From NCBI GenBank assembly GCA_021769965.1, contig JAETRU010000001.1:1-64000 (forward strand): a stretch of 64,000 nt of DNA, written 5' to 3'. The notes under the pieces are model-generated. The model searched no databases. It was given only the letters and a program-made list of their open reading frames with translations, and had not been told where the DNA came from. Positions 15,909 to 23,981 of this stretch are shown here, one piece after another. The stretch is from Eubacterium sp. (GTDB lineage Bacteria; Bacillota; Clostridia; Peptostreptococcales; Anaerovoracaceae). The position numbers and the translations under genes were made by a program. Position 1 is the first letter of the stretch, and each line of letters opens with the position of its first letter.

Positions 15909-17708
15909 TTACAATAATTCTTCCAGCTCTTCAACCAGCTTTTTAAAGGTTTCCATAGCCAGGATCACAGGTTCTCTGGTGCTCATGTCCACGCCGGCGA
16001 TCTTCAGAAGTTCTACAGGGTAATCGCTGTCACCGGTCTTCAGGAACTCACGGTAGGCGTCTCTCGCCGGCGCGCCTTCGCGGAGGATCTTCTGCGAAAT
16101 GGCAGTAGCCGCGGAGTAGCCGGTAGCATACTGGTACACGTAGAAACTGCGGTAGAAGTGAGGGATGCGCGCCCATTCATACCGGATATATTCGTCTTCA
16201 GAAAGAGCCGGTCCGAAGTAGGCTTTGTTCAGCTTATCGTATTCTTCACAGAGCCACTGCGGGGTCAGGCTGCCGCCTTCTTCAACAAAAGCGTGGGCCC
16301 TGGCCTCAAACTCCGCGAACATGGTCTGACGGAACAGGGTAGTCCGAAAAGCTTCGATGTGCAGATTGATCAGATATTTGCGCATCTGCGGATCCGTCTC
16401 ATTTGCCAGAAGGTGCTGCATCAGCAGAGATTCGTTAACGGTGGACGCTACTTCAGCGGTAAAGATGGAGTGGCTGCCGTAGGTGAATGGCTGATGTTCT
16501 CTGGTGTAGCTGGAATGCATGGAGTGTCCCATTTCGTGAACGAGGGTGAACACATCCTGCAGGGTATCGGTGTAGTTGAGCAGGATATAAGGGTAGCTGT
16601 CGTAAGAGCCGAAGCTGTAAGCGCCGCTGGTCTTGCCTTCGTTTTCGTATACGTCGATCCAGCCGGACGCGACACCCTCTGTCAGACGGTCGATGTAGTC
16701 CTGGCCAAGGGGAGCAAGGCCTTTCTGCATGATCTTTACAGCCTCTTCATATGGGATCTCACGTTTCGGGATCTCCACCAGAGGAACGTAGATATCGTAC
16801 ATCTTCAGTTCATCTACGCCCAGCATCTTCTTGCGCAGCGCGATATAGCGATGGAGAACAGGCAGATAGTCGTGAACGACGGAAACCAGATTATCGTAAA
16901 CCTCTTCCGGAATATTGCCTCCGGACAGAGCAGCGGCCCTGGCAGAAGGATATTTACGGATCCTTGCGCCGATCACATCGGTCTTCACGTTGTAGTTGTA
17001 GGTCTGGGCGATGGTATTGATCAGCCCCTTATACGCCTCGTAAACGTGGGTGTATGCGTCTTTTCTGACCCGGCGGTCGTGAGATTCCATAAAGTTGATA
17101 TAGTTGCCGTGGGTGACTTCTGCAAGGTCGCCGTCTTCGTCGGTGATCTCTCCGAATCTCAGGTCGGCGTTATTGAGCATGGTGAAAATGGTATCTGTGG
17201 CGTCGGTGACTTCGCTCATCTGGGCCAGAATGTTTTCTTCAGCCTGCGTCAGCACATGCTGTTTTTCTCTGAGAACGTCTTCGATGACGAAACGGTACTG
17301 CTTCAGAGCCGGTTCCGTGTCCATATAGCTCTGCAGTGTTTCTTCCGGCGCAGACAGAAGCTCTGGCGTGAAAAAGCTCATAGCAGCGCTGACTTTGGCG
17401 ATGACAGCGTTGACTCTGTCGTGCATGGACTGCTGGTCAGCTTCACGGTTATCTTCGTCCAGCCTCATCCGAGCGTATACATAAGCACGCTCCAGCTTCT
17501 GCCAGATGGCGTCTTTTGCCTGCAGGGCTTCTGCCAGCGTTTTCGCGCTTTCTGTAAGACGGCCCTGAAAGCCCGCGAAATCCTCAGTCATCGCCATAAC
17601 CTGCTGAATGTCTTTTTCCCAGCTCTCTGTGTCAGAGTACATTTCTTCTATTTTCCATTTGTATTTTTTGTCTATTTCATCTCGGTTTTTTAATTTTTTG
17701 TTTCCCAT
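15909..17708 (-). CDS. pepF: Oligoendopeptidase F (M3B zinc metallopeptidase)
   Basis: 599 residues, the typical PepF length. The zinc site HEMGHSMHS lies near residue 390 (HExxH), and the downstream ligand Glu is in the FTAEVASTVNE segment about 27 residues later. The C-terminal RxPHFYRSFYVYQYATGYSAA motif is typical of the family. It cuts short peptides in the cytoplasm. The start was moved to ATG 17708 (N terminus MGNKKLKNRDEI) because AGGAGG sits seven bases before it. The open frame continues 16 codons upstream without a ribosome site. First gene of pepF-nadK-rluA. Confidence 0.95.
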   Translation of the reverse strand: MGNKKLKNRDEIDKKYKWKIEEMYSDTESWEKDIQQVMAMTEDFAGFQGRLTESAKTLAEALQAKDAIWQKLERAYVYARMRLDEDNREADQQSMHDRVNAVIAKVSAAMSFFTPELLSAPEETLQSYMDTEPALKQYRFVIEDVLREKQHVLTQAEENILAQMSEVTDATDTIFTMLNNADLRFGEITDEDGDLAEVTHGNYINFMESHDRRVRKDAYTHVYEAYKGLINTIAQTYNYNVKTDVIGARIRKYPSARAAALSGGNIPEEVYDNLVSVVHDYLPVLHRYIALRKKMLGVDELKMYDIYVPLVEIPKREIPYEEAVKIMQKGLAPLGQDYIDRLTEGVASGWIDVYENEGKTSGAYSFGSYDSYPYILLNYTDTLQDVFTLVHEMGHSMHSSYTREHQPFTYGSHSIFTAEVASTVNESLLMQHLLANETDPQMRKYLINLHIEAFRTTLFRQTMFAEFEARAHAFVEEGGSLTPQWLCEEYDKLNKAYFGPALSEDEYIRYEWARIPHFYRSFYVYQYATGYSAATAISQKILREGAPARDAYREFLKTGDSDYPVELLKIAGVDMSTREPVILAMETFKKLVEELEELL

Positions 17709-17776
17709 TTCGGCCTCCTGTAGTATAATAGTAAAGATACAATTAGTATAACACAAATCTGAAAGGAATTACATAG

Positions 17777-18598
17777 ATGGATAATAGACCTATCGGTTTT
17801 TTTGATTCCGGACTGGGCGGCCTGACCAGCATCCCGCATATTATGAAACAGCTGCCTGACGAACGAATCATTTTTTTCGGGGATACGGCGAGGACGCCAT
17901 ATGGCTCCAAGTCTCCGGACACGATCCGCCAGTTCACCATGCAGATCGGCGATTTTCTGGTAAAAAATGATGTAAAGATGATCGTCATAGCCTGTAACAC
18001 CGTGAGCGCCACCTGTCTGGAGGATCTTCGCGCGGCTTATCCGCAGATCCCTGTTATCGGCGTCATTTCGCCTACAGCTGCCGTGGTGGCAAAGTCCTGC
18101 AGCGAAGAGGATCGGATCGGTATCATCGCTACCAAGGTAACGGTCCGCTCCTGCGCATATGAGGCAAGGATCCAGGAGAAGCATCAGGGGCTGCATACTT
18201 TTTCGAAGGCCTGTCCGGCTTTTGTTCCCCTCATTGAGGAGGGAATTATCGATAATGCCATCATGGATCTGACCATTCAGTATTATCTGGATGATTTTAT
18301 CCGGGAAAACAGGATCAATACTCTGGTTCTGGGATGCACGCATTACCCTTTGATCGCCGCGAATATCAGGAAGCTGTATCCGGATCTCCGGATCATCAGC
18401 TCTTCCAAAGAGGTAGCGACTGCGGTTAAGATCGAGCTTGCCGCCAGAGATATGTTCGCGGTGCCGCAGCGGTCTGACGATCTGGAAAATGTGTTTTATG
18501 CCAGCGACCTGTCGGAGAACTTCGTCAATATGATCAAGACGATTCTGGGCAGAGAAGAAGACGAGCTGAACATTAAATTTAAGAATCTGGATCTGTAA
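17777..18598 (+). CDS. murI: Glutamate racemase
   Basis: 273 residues. It makes D-glutamate for peptidoglycan. FDSGLGGLTS near residue 9 binds the substrate. The two catalytic Cys are Cys73 in ACNTVSA and Cys187 in LGCTHYPLI. An AGGAA site precedes the ATG. It is divergent from pepF with about 70 bases between them, which contain several TATAAT-like boxes. It is followed at 21 bases by an acidic orphan gene, probably in the same transcript. Confidence 0.95.
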   Translation: MDNRPIGFFDSGLGGLTSIPHIMKQLPDERIIFFGDTARTPYGSKSPDTIRQFTMQIGDFLVKNDVKMIVIACNTVSATCLEDLRAAYPQIPVIGVISPTAAVVAKSCSEEDRIGIIATKVTVRSCAYEARIQEKHQGLHTFSKACPAFVPLIEEGIIDNAIMDLTIQYYLDDFIRENRINTLVLGCTHYPLIAANIRKLYPDLRIISSSKEVATAVKIELAARDMFAVPQRSDDLENVFYASDLSENFVNMIKTILGREEDELNIKFKNLDL

Positions 18599-18619
18599 TT
18601 GTAACACAGGAGGAATACC

Positions 18620-19150
18620 ATGGATAGAGAAGAACTGTTTGAACTGCTTGACATAGAGGACGCCAGCCAGTTTGAATACTTTGAGAATTTTGCGGACTTT
18701 GCGGAAAGCGACTGTGCTATCAGCGACGACGCTGTATATGAGCTGATGCGTGAGGTGGACATGAAGACTTTTGCGGAGCTTTGTGAAAGCTATTTCTATG
18801 ATGTGCTGGAAAGCGTGCCCGGCGACCAGATCGACGTGTACAATCTTCTGGAGAACATCAAAAGGGCGCTGATCGGACTCTCTGAAGCGGCTGCCAAAGA
18901 TGAGGAAAACGCCTGTCTGAAGCTGGCGGATGAATTTAACCGGTTCCGTCTGTGGTACGCCCAGGAAAGCGCGGTGGAATGCCGCAATCTTGCCACTGAT
19001 GAGGTTTTGACCGTGCCGGTGCGTGACGCTCTGGCAACATCCCGTCTTGAAAAGCTGGAAGGCGGCGAGTACAGCTATGATTTTACCGGGGCTCTGGAAT
19101 ACGAGCTGGACGAGTATATCATGACCTACGCGGATCTGGTGGAAGAATGA
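18620..19150 (+). CDS. Acidic protein of unknown function
   Basis: 176 residues, soluble, with no signal or membrane segment. It is strongly acidic throughout (for example REELFELLDIEDAS and the C-terminal ALEYELDEYIMTYADLVEE) and predicted mostly helical. I do not recognise the family. AGGAGG lies seven bases before the ATG. The gene follows murI by 21 bases and probably shares its transcript. A link to cell-wall synthesis is only suggested by this position. Confidence 0.75.
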   Translation: MDREELFELLDIEDASQFEYFENFADFAESDCAISDDAVYELMREVDMKTFAELCESYFYDVLESVPGDQIDVYNLLENIKRALIGLSEAAAKDEENACLKLADEFNRFRLWYAQESAVECRNLATDEVLTVPVRDALATSRLEKLEGGEYSYDFTGALEYELDEYIMTYADLVEE

Positions 19151-19179
19151 TCTGCCGATCAATCGCCTGACAACTGAAT

Positions 19180-19208
19180 CACCAATAAATCTTTCGCGGC
19201 ATATACTA
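19180..19208 (+). promoter_or_regulatory. Candidate sigma-K (mother-cell sporulation) promoter
   Basis: CACC at 19180-19183, 16-base spacer, CATATACTA at 19200-19208. This is an exact fit to the Bacillus-type sigma-K consensus (mACm, then CATAnnnTA). The same -10 and spacing occur before the other Cys-rich gene. Sigma-E is an alternative, because the two consensus sequences overlap. Confidence 0.55.
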
Positions 19209-19245
19209 ACTAGTATAAAATATTAGTATAACGGGAGGTTTCTTT

Positions 19246-19437
19246 ATGGGCGATTTTAGAAATGACTGCTGTGACTGCTGTGAACCGAAACAGGATTGCT
19301 GCTGTACACCGCAGAATAACTGCGCAGGTGACGCGGGAAACGGGTGGGGGATCCTGATCCTTCTCATCGTACTTTTCCTTTTCTGCGGAAATAACGACAA
19401 TAACCGGGGCGGCGGCCTGTTCGGCGGTCTGTTCTAA
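19246..19437 (+). CDS. Small Cys-rich protein, candidate spore-surface protein
   Basis: 63 residues. The N-terminal third is Cys-rich (CCDCCEPKQDCCC and two further Cys by residue 30). A hydrophobic stretch WGILILLIVLFLF follows. The protein ends in a Gly-rich GGGLFGGLF tail. No known domain is recognised. A GGGAGG site precedes the ATG. The mother-cell-type promoter upstream and the Cys content suggest a spore coat or exosporium component. That is inference, not homology. Confidence 0.7.
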   Translation: MGDFRNDCCDCCEPKQDCCCTPQNNCAGDAGNGWGILILLIVLFLFCGNNDNNRGGGLFGGLF

Positions 19438-19485
19438 ACACGAACCGGAAAATAAATGAACATAATATGATCTCTGATCCCGAAT

Positions 19486-19518
19486 CCCTCCGGCAGCTGC
19501 CGGAGGGCCGGGGTTTTT
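19486..19518 (+). terminator. Terminator of the small Cys-rich gene
   Basis: Perfect 11-base stem CCCTCCGGCAG / CTGCCGGAGGG, then CCGGGG and five T. Confidence 0.75.
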
Positions 19519-19530
19519 CTTTTGTACCTC

Positions 19531-19559
19531 TTGCTATTTCCAATACTGAATGATAAAAT
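19531..19559 (+). promoter_or_regulatory. Predicted promoter of rarD
   Basis: TTGCTA at 19531-19536, 17-base spacer, TAAAAT at 19554-19559. Confidence 0.55.
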
Positions 19560-19607
19560 ATTAAATTAGTGAATTCTGCAAAAAATTTGCCGGGAGAGTA
19601 AGTAACT

Positions 19608-20540
19608 ATGGAAAGAAAGAACTATCGCCAGGGCCTGATCAGCGCTGTTTTTTGTGCGCTGTTATGGGGATTCCTGCCGATCTACTGGAACGCGTTAAAA
19701 CCTATCGACTCATTTATCATTATCTTCTATCGTATTGTTCTGATGGGACTGGTCTGTTTTATCGCCTGTATGGTGAAGATGGGAAACATCAAAGCGGTAT
19801 TTGCGCCTATGTTTGCGAGCCGGAAACAGACGCTGGTATATCTGGCTGCGGGAGTTGTTATCACAATAAACTGGAGCATCTATATCTGGGCAGTCAACGC
19901 CGGATTTGTCATCCAGTGCAGCATGGGATACTTCCTGGAACCGCTGCTGGTCTGCCTGTTCGGCATCATTTTTTATAAAGAGCGGGCAAACGGCTGGAAG
20001 AAGCTTTCCCTCGCTCTGGCTGTCTGCGGTCTGTTTGTCATGATTATCGGCTACCGGCAGCTGCCGATGATCTCTATCGGGCTGGCGCTGTCCTTTGCCA
20101 TCTATTCAGCTATTAAAAAGAGTGTGTCGCTGAATCCGATCCAGTCGCTTCTGTATGAGACTCTGTTCATTATGCCGGTCGCGCTGCTGTGCATTTTTTA
20201 CTTCGAATCTCAGGGCGTCAGCGCGTATGGCGCAGGCGGGGGATTCAAATTCTTCCTGCTGATGTTCGCGGGGGTGGCCACGGCTGTACCGCTGGGTCTG
20301 TTCTCCTCAGCGGCAAATAAGCTGTCTCTGATCACACTGGGGCTGACAGAATATATTTCACCGTCTATTTCGCTGATTTTAGGCATTTTTCTGTTCAAAG
20401 AGCCTTTTGATATGATCCAGTTCAGCGCTTTCGTGATCATATGGATCGGACTGGTATTCTTTACCTATGGGGAGATCGCAGACAGCAGAGCGGCGGCCGG
20501 GACTATAGAAAAAACGGATAAGGAGGAGGCAAGACCGTGA
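19608..20540 (+). CDS. rarD: RarD-type EamA/DMT-superfamily transporter
   Basis: 310 residues with about ten transmembrane helices in two EamA halves. The opening RQGLISAVFCALLWGFLPIYW, then INWSIYIWAVNAGFVIQCSMG and the late TEYISPSISLILGIFLFKEP, are characteristic of RarD. The family is a drug/metabolite-type transporter with no proven substrate. Its stop overlaps the start of the next gene by four bases, so it is translated together with the fusion protein. Confidence 0.88.
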   Translation: MERKNYRQGLISAVFCALLWGFLPIYWNALKPIDSFIIIFYRIVLMGLVCFIACMVKMGNIKAVFAPMFASRKQTLVYLAAGVVITINWSIYIWAVNAGFVIQCSMGYFLEPLLVCLFGIIFYKERANGWKKLSLALAVCGLFVMIIGYRQLPMISIGLALSFAIYSAIKKSVSLNPIQSLLYETLFIMPVALLCIFYFESQGVSAYGAGGGFKFFLLMFAGVATAVPLGLFSSAANKLSLITLGLTEYISPSISLILGIFLFKEPFDMIQFSAFVIIWIGLVFFTYGEIADSRAAAGTIEKTDKEEARP

Positions 20541-22528
20541 AAAAACTCAATTGCTTTAATGTGGCGGCGATGTATGTAGGGACCCTTATGGGCGCAGGCT
20601 TCGCGTCCGGCAGGGAAGGCTGGCAGTTTTTCGGCGTATTCGGAGCCAAAGGCTATCTGGGCCTTATTATCGCCGGATTCTTATTCATGGCGCTGGGTAT
20701 GATGGTCAGCTATATCGCCAGAACGCTGGAAACAGACGATATGGGAAAGATCATCGTCTTTTCGGACAGTCCCGCACTGATCAGCGCCGTCGGTTATTTT
20801 ATGGCAGCGATCCTGTATACCATTATCATATCTATGTCTGCGGCCGGCGGTTCTTTTCTGGCCCAGCAATTCGGCCTGCCACAGGCAGTCGGCGGCATTA
20901 TCATCGTCGTCCTGGTCATCGTCACGGTCCTGGGTGATTTTGAGAGAATATCAAAGGTATTCCGTCTCATCGTGCCGGCGCTGTTCGCGGTGGACGTGGC
21001 GGTGTGTGTGATCGTTATCTTTTCCGATATAGATCAAAGCGGCGCTACCAGCGGCTTTCCTACAAGCTCCATGGCATCTACATGGCTGTGGTCGGCGATC
21101 ATCTTTGTGTCTTACAATATGCTGGGCATGATCCCTATCGTCGGGGCGTCTTCCGTCAACGCGAAGAGCAAAGCGCACGGGGTTTTCGGCGCCGGCCTGG
21201 GCGGTTTTCTGCTGGCCCTGCTGACCTTCATGCTCATCACGGGGCTGCGCAGGGACATGGAGTTTTCCAACTCCATGGATCTTCCGATGCTGGCTTACTC
21301 CGCGAGGATATCTCCGGCAGCCAATGTGCTTTTCGGCGTGATCCTGTTCGCGGCGATCTATTCGGCTGCGACCAGTACCTATTATGGCTTTTCCACCAAG
21401 ATCAAAGAAAGTCCGAAGAAAAAATACATTCTGATCGCAGGGGCAGCGGTCGGTTTTGTTTGCGGACTCACCGGGTTTAAGACCATTGTAGCGTACCTGT
21501 ATCCGGCAGAAGGATACATCGGTCTGGTGATCATCGCGTCCATCGTGATCAATTTCTTTAAGACACTTAGAAATGCCCGCCGGAAAAAATATCCTGTCAG
21601 AGATGACAGCTTTCTGGATTTTAAAGGACACGACAGATACAGGGATTATCCGGACAATGTCGTCAGAGTCACGGCAGGACGCGGCGGCGAGACTTTTCTG
21701 ATCTTCGGTCAGGAGAAGACCGTCTTATATGACTGCGGCATGGCTTACTGTCATGAAAGTCTGATCGAGAACATACGGCGCGCGCTGAAGGCTCGCGGCA
21801 GGGAAAGCCTGGATCTTGTGATCATGTCGCATACACATTATGACCATATCGGAGCGCTGCCTTACGTGCTGCTTGCCTGGCCAGATGTACAGGTCTGCGG
21901 CTCGGCAAAGGCCCAGTCGGTTTTTGGGAGCCAGGGTGCGAAACAGACCATGGAACGTCTCGGCAAGGCCGCAAGAGACGTTTATATGCCGTCTGATGAA
22001 CCGGTGCTGACAGATCCGCTGCGGGTCGACCGTGTTCTTTCAGACGGAGACCGGATCGAGATCGGAGAGGGTCAGTGTATTTTTGTGTTAGAGACCAAAG
22101 GACATACGGACTGTTCGCTGACCTATGTATTGGAGCCTGAAAGACTGATGTTTGCATCAGAAAGCACAGGAGTTTTGAGAAATTCAGAATATATGGAGAC
22201 TGCTTTTCTGAAAAGTTATCAGGACACTCTGGATTCAGCGGAAAAATGCAGGGCCTGCGGACCGAAACAGATCATCAGTCCCCATTACGGCATCGTGCCG
22301 GCAGACTTTTCCGATCAGTATTTTGATCTATATATAAAGTGTGCTGAGGCTGAGAAGGACTTTATCCTGAAGCTTTATGATCAGGGCCTTGACTACGAAC
22401 AGATATCAAAAAAGTTTGAAGACCGCTTCTGGAGCGAGGAACGGGGAGAAGGACAGCCGAAGGCGGCTTTTCTCGAAAACGCGAAGTATTCAATTAAACA
22501 TATATTGGGAGTATATAGAAATGCTTGA
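20537..22528 (+). CDS. Fusion protein: YkvI-like membrane transporter + metallo-beta-lactamase-fold hydrolase
   Basis: 663 residues in one uninterrupted frame. Residues 1 to about 345 form a membrane domain. It opens with FNVAAMYVGTLMGAGFASGRE, the LeuT-like unwound first helix seen in YkvI-family proteins of the APC group, and has about ten helices. A short basic linker (RNARRKK) follows. The rest (about 365-663) is an MBL hydrolase. SHTHYDHIG supplies metal ligands, LETKGHTDCS the next His, and SPHYGIVP a late His. The MBL part should lie in the cytoplasm if the helix count is even. It overlaps rarD by four bases and the next amidohydrolase by eight. Both domains look intact. The substrate is unknown; context suggests an acylated amino acid or peptide. 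Confidence 0.82.
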   Translation: MKKLNCFNVAAMYVGTLMGAGFASGREGWQFFGVFGAKGYLGLIIAGFLFMALGMMVSYIARTLETDDMGKIIVFSDSPALISAVGYFMAAILYTIIISMSAAGGSFLAQQFGLPQAVGGIIIVVLVIVTVLGDFERISKVFRLIVPALFAVDVAVCVIVIFSDIDQSGATSGFPTSSMASTWLWSAIIFVSYNMLGMIPIVGASSVNAKSKAHGVFGAGLGGFLLALLTFMLITGLRRDMEFSNSMDLPMLAYSARISPAANVLFGVILFAAIYSAATSTYYGFSTKIKESPKKKYILIAGAAVGFVCGLTGFKTIVAYLYPAEGYIGLVIIASIVINFFKTLRNARRKKYPVRDDSFLDFKGHDRYRDYPDNVVRVTAGRGGETFLIFGQEKTVLYDCGMAYCHESLIENIRRALKARGRESLDLVIMSHTHYDHIGALPYVLLAWPDVQVCGSAKAQSVFGSQGAKQTMERLGKAARDVYMPSDEPVLTDPLRVDRVLSDGDRIEIGEGQCIFVLETKGHTDCSLTYVLEPERLMFASESTGVLRNSEYMETAFLKSYQDTLDSAEKCRACGPKQIISPHYGIVPADFSDQYFDLYIKCAEAEKDFILKLYDQGLDYEQISKKFEDRFWSEERGEGQPKAAFLENAKYSIKHILGVYRNA

Positions 22529-23876
22529 CCTGCTTTTGAAAAACGGGCAGTACCCGGACTTTGAGGCCGGAGTGATGAAATCTGCCAACCTCGGCGTGAA
22601 GGACGGAAAGATCGCGTATATCGGCGGAGAAACGCCACAGGCAGCTGAGACTGCAGATGTCTCTGGATGTGTGGTTTCTCCGGGATTCATAGACATTCAC
22701 ATGCATGAAGAAAACTTCAGGGATGAAGGAGAGAAGTATGTCATCGCCCAGATGATGCTGGAGATGGGCGTTACTACTGCCGTAGGCGGAAACTGCGGAA
22801 TACAGAAGCAGGATCTCTCTTATTTCAAAGAGGTTTTAAACCGTCTGGGCGGCAGCCCGGTCAACTATATCATGCTGGCAGGGTACAACCAGATGCGCTA
22901 CCGGCTCGGTATTGAAAGATACACTTCCGCTACTTTTGAGCAGCGTGCCGAGATCCGGGCGCTTCTCAAAAAAGAGCTGGATGAAGGCGCTTACGGTATT
23001 TCCTTTGGTATCGAATATGACCCCGGCATCACAAAGGAAGAGGTGCTGGACGCATTGTCTGTCAGCGACGATCCTCATCTTCTGGCGGCCGCACATTACA
23101 GAACAGACTGCCTGACCAGTATAGACTCTGTGAGAGAGATGATCGACATCGCGGAGAAAATTCCGATGAAGTTTCAGATATCTCATCTTTCCAGCTGCTC
23201 GGCCATGGGTCTTATGCAGGAATCCCTTGACGCCATCAACGAGGCGATGGAGAAAAATCCGGGACTGGATTACGATACATATCCGTACAACGCCTTTTCG
23301 ACCTATATGGGTTCGGCAGTTTTTGAGGACGGCTGTATCGAGGCGTGGCATAAGGATTACAGTGACATTCTGCTGACCGACGCTCCGTATAAAGATGTGC
23401 GGTGCGACAGGGAAACCTTTGAGAAGGTCCGCAGGGAATATCCGGACATGCTGGCAGTAGCTTTCGTTATGAACGAATCTGAGATCGCGGCGGCTATCGC
23501 AAACAAGAACGGTATGGTAGCCAGCGACGCTATCATCAACAACGGCAACGGACATCCGCGCGCGGCAGGAACATTCCCAAGAGTTCTCGGCAAGTATGTA
23601 AGAGAGGACAAAGTGCTTCCTCTGATCGACGCGATTCGGAAGATGACGCTGGAGCCGGCGAAGAGACTGGAACTTGACCACAAAGGCCGGATTCAGATCG
23701 GCTGCGACGCCGATATTACCGTGTTTGATCCGGATACCGTCATGGACGGCGCTACTTTTTCTGATCTGCACATTCAGCCGGAGGGCATTGAATATGTGTT
23801 TATTGGCGGCAAAAAGGCGATGGAACACAAGAAAACCGTCGACAACAGATTGGGAAGATTCATCAGCTATAAATAA
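22521..23876 (+). CDS. Amidohydrolase of the N-acyl-D-amino-acid deacylase family
   Basis: 451 residues. The amidohydrolase-superfamily metal motif appears as HMHEE (His-x-His) near residue 62, after VVSPGFIDI. Other family marks are GNCG, GISFGIEYDPG, AAHYRTDC, FQISHLSS (metal His), DYDTYPYN and the late NGNGHPRAAGTFPRVLG with the catalytic Asp region upstream. The protein closes with the usual CDADITVFDPDT segment. D-aminoacylases cut N-acyl-D-amino acids. The start was set at ATG 22521 (MLDLLLKNG) with GGGAG upstream. It overlaps the transporter-MBL fusion by eight bases. Confidence 0.85.
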   Translation: MLDLLLKNGQYPDFEAGVMKSANLGVKDGKIAYIGGETPQAAETADVSGCVVSPGFIDIHMHEENFRDEGEKYVIAQMMLEMGVTTAVGGNCGIQKQDLSYFKEVLNRLGGSPVNYIMLAGYNQMRYRLGIERYTSATFEQRAEIRALLKKELDEGAYGISFGIEYDPGITKEEVLDALSVSDDPHLLAAAHYRTDCLTSIDSVREMIDIAEKIPMKFQISHLSSCSAMGLMQESLDAINEAMEKNPGLDYDTYPYNAFSTYMGSAVFEDGCIEAWHKDYSDILLTDAPYKDVRCDRETFEKVRREYPDMLAVAFVMNESEIAAAIANKNGMVASDAIINNGNGHPRAAGTFPRVLGKYVREDKVLPLIDAIRKMTLEPAKRLELDHKGRIQIGCDADITVFDPDTVMDGATFSDLHIQPEGIEYVFIGGKKAMEHKKTVDNRLGRFISYK

Positions 23877-23889
23877 AAGTCCTTCACGC

Positions 23890-23918
23890 TTGAATTATTA
23901 CGCGAATTGTGATAATAT
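23890..23918 (+). promoter_or_regulatory. Predicted promoter of the M20 amidohydrolase
   Basis: TTGAAT at 23890-23895, 17-base spacer, TAATAT at 23913-23918. A GTCCTG-TT-CAGGAC palindrome lies just downstream at 23939-23952 in the leader. Confidence 0.5.
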
Positions 23919-23981
23919 TGTGAAAGAAACAGGTTGAAGTCCTGTTCAGGACCTGCCATGACTGAAGGAGGCAATAACAAT

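Noticed and set aside
16158..17693. Open frame of 511 codons on the plus strand opposite pepF
   Set aside because: pepF on the minus strand has full motifs and a ribosome site; the opposite frame has none.
17690..19162. Open frame of 490 codons on the minus strand opposite murI
   Set aside because: It runs antisense through murI and the acidic orphan, and has no known motif.
22836..23828. Open frame of 330 codons opposite the D-aminoacylase-like gene
   Set aside because: Antisense shadow; the plus-strand gene has the amidohydrolase motifs.
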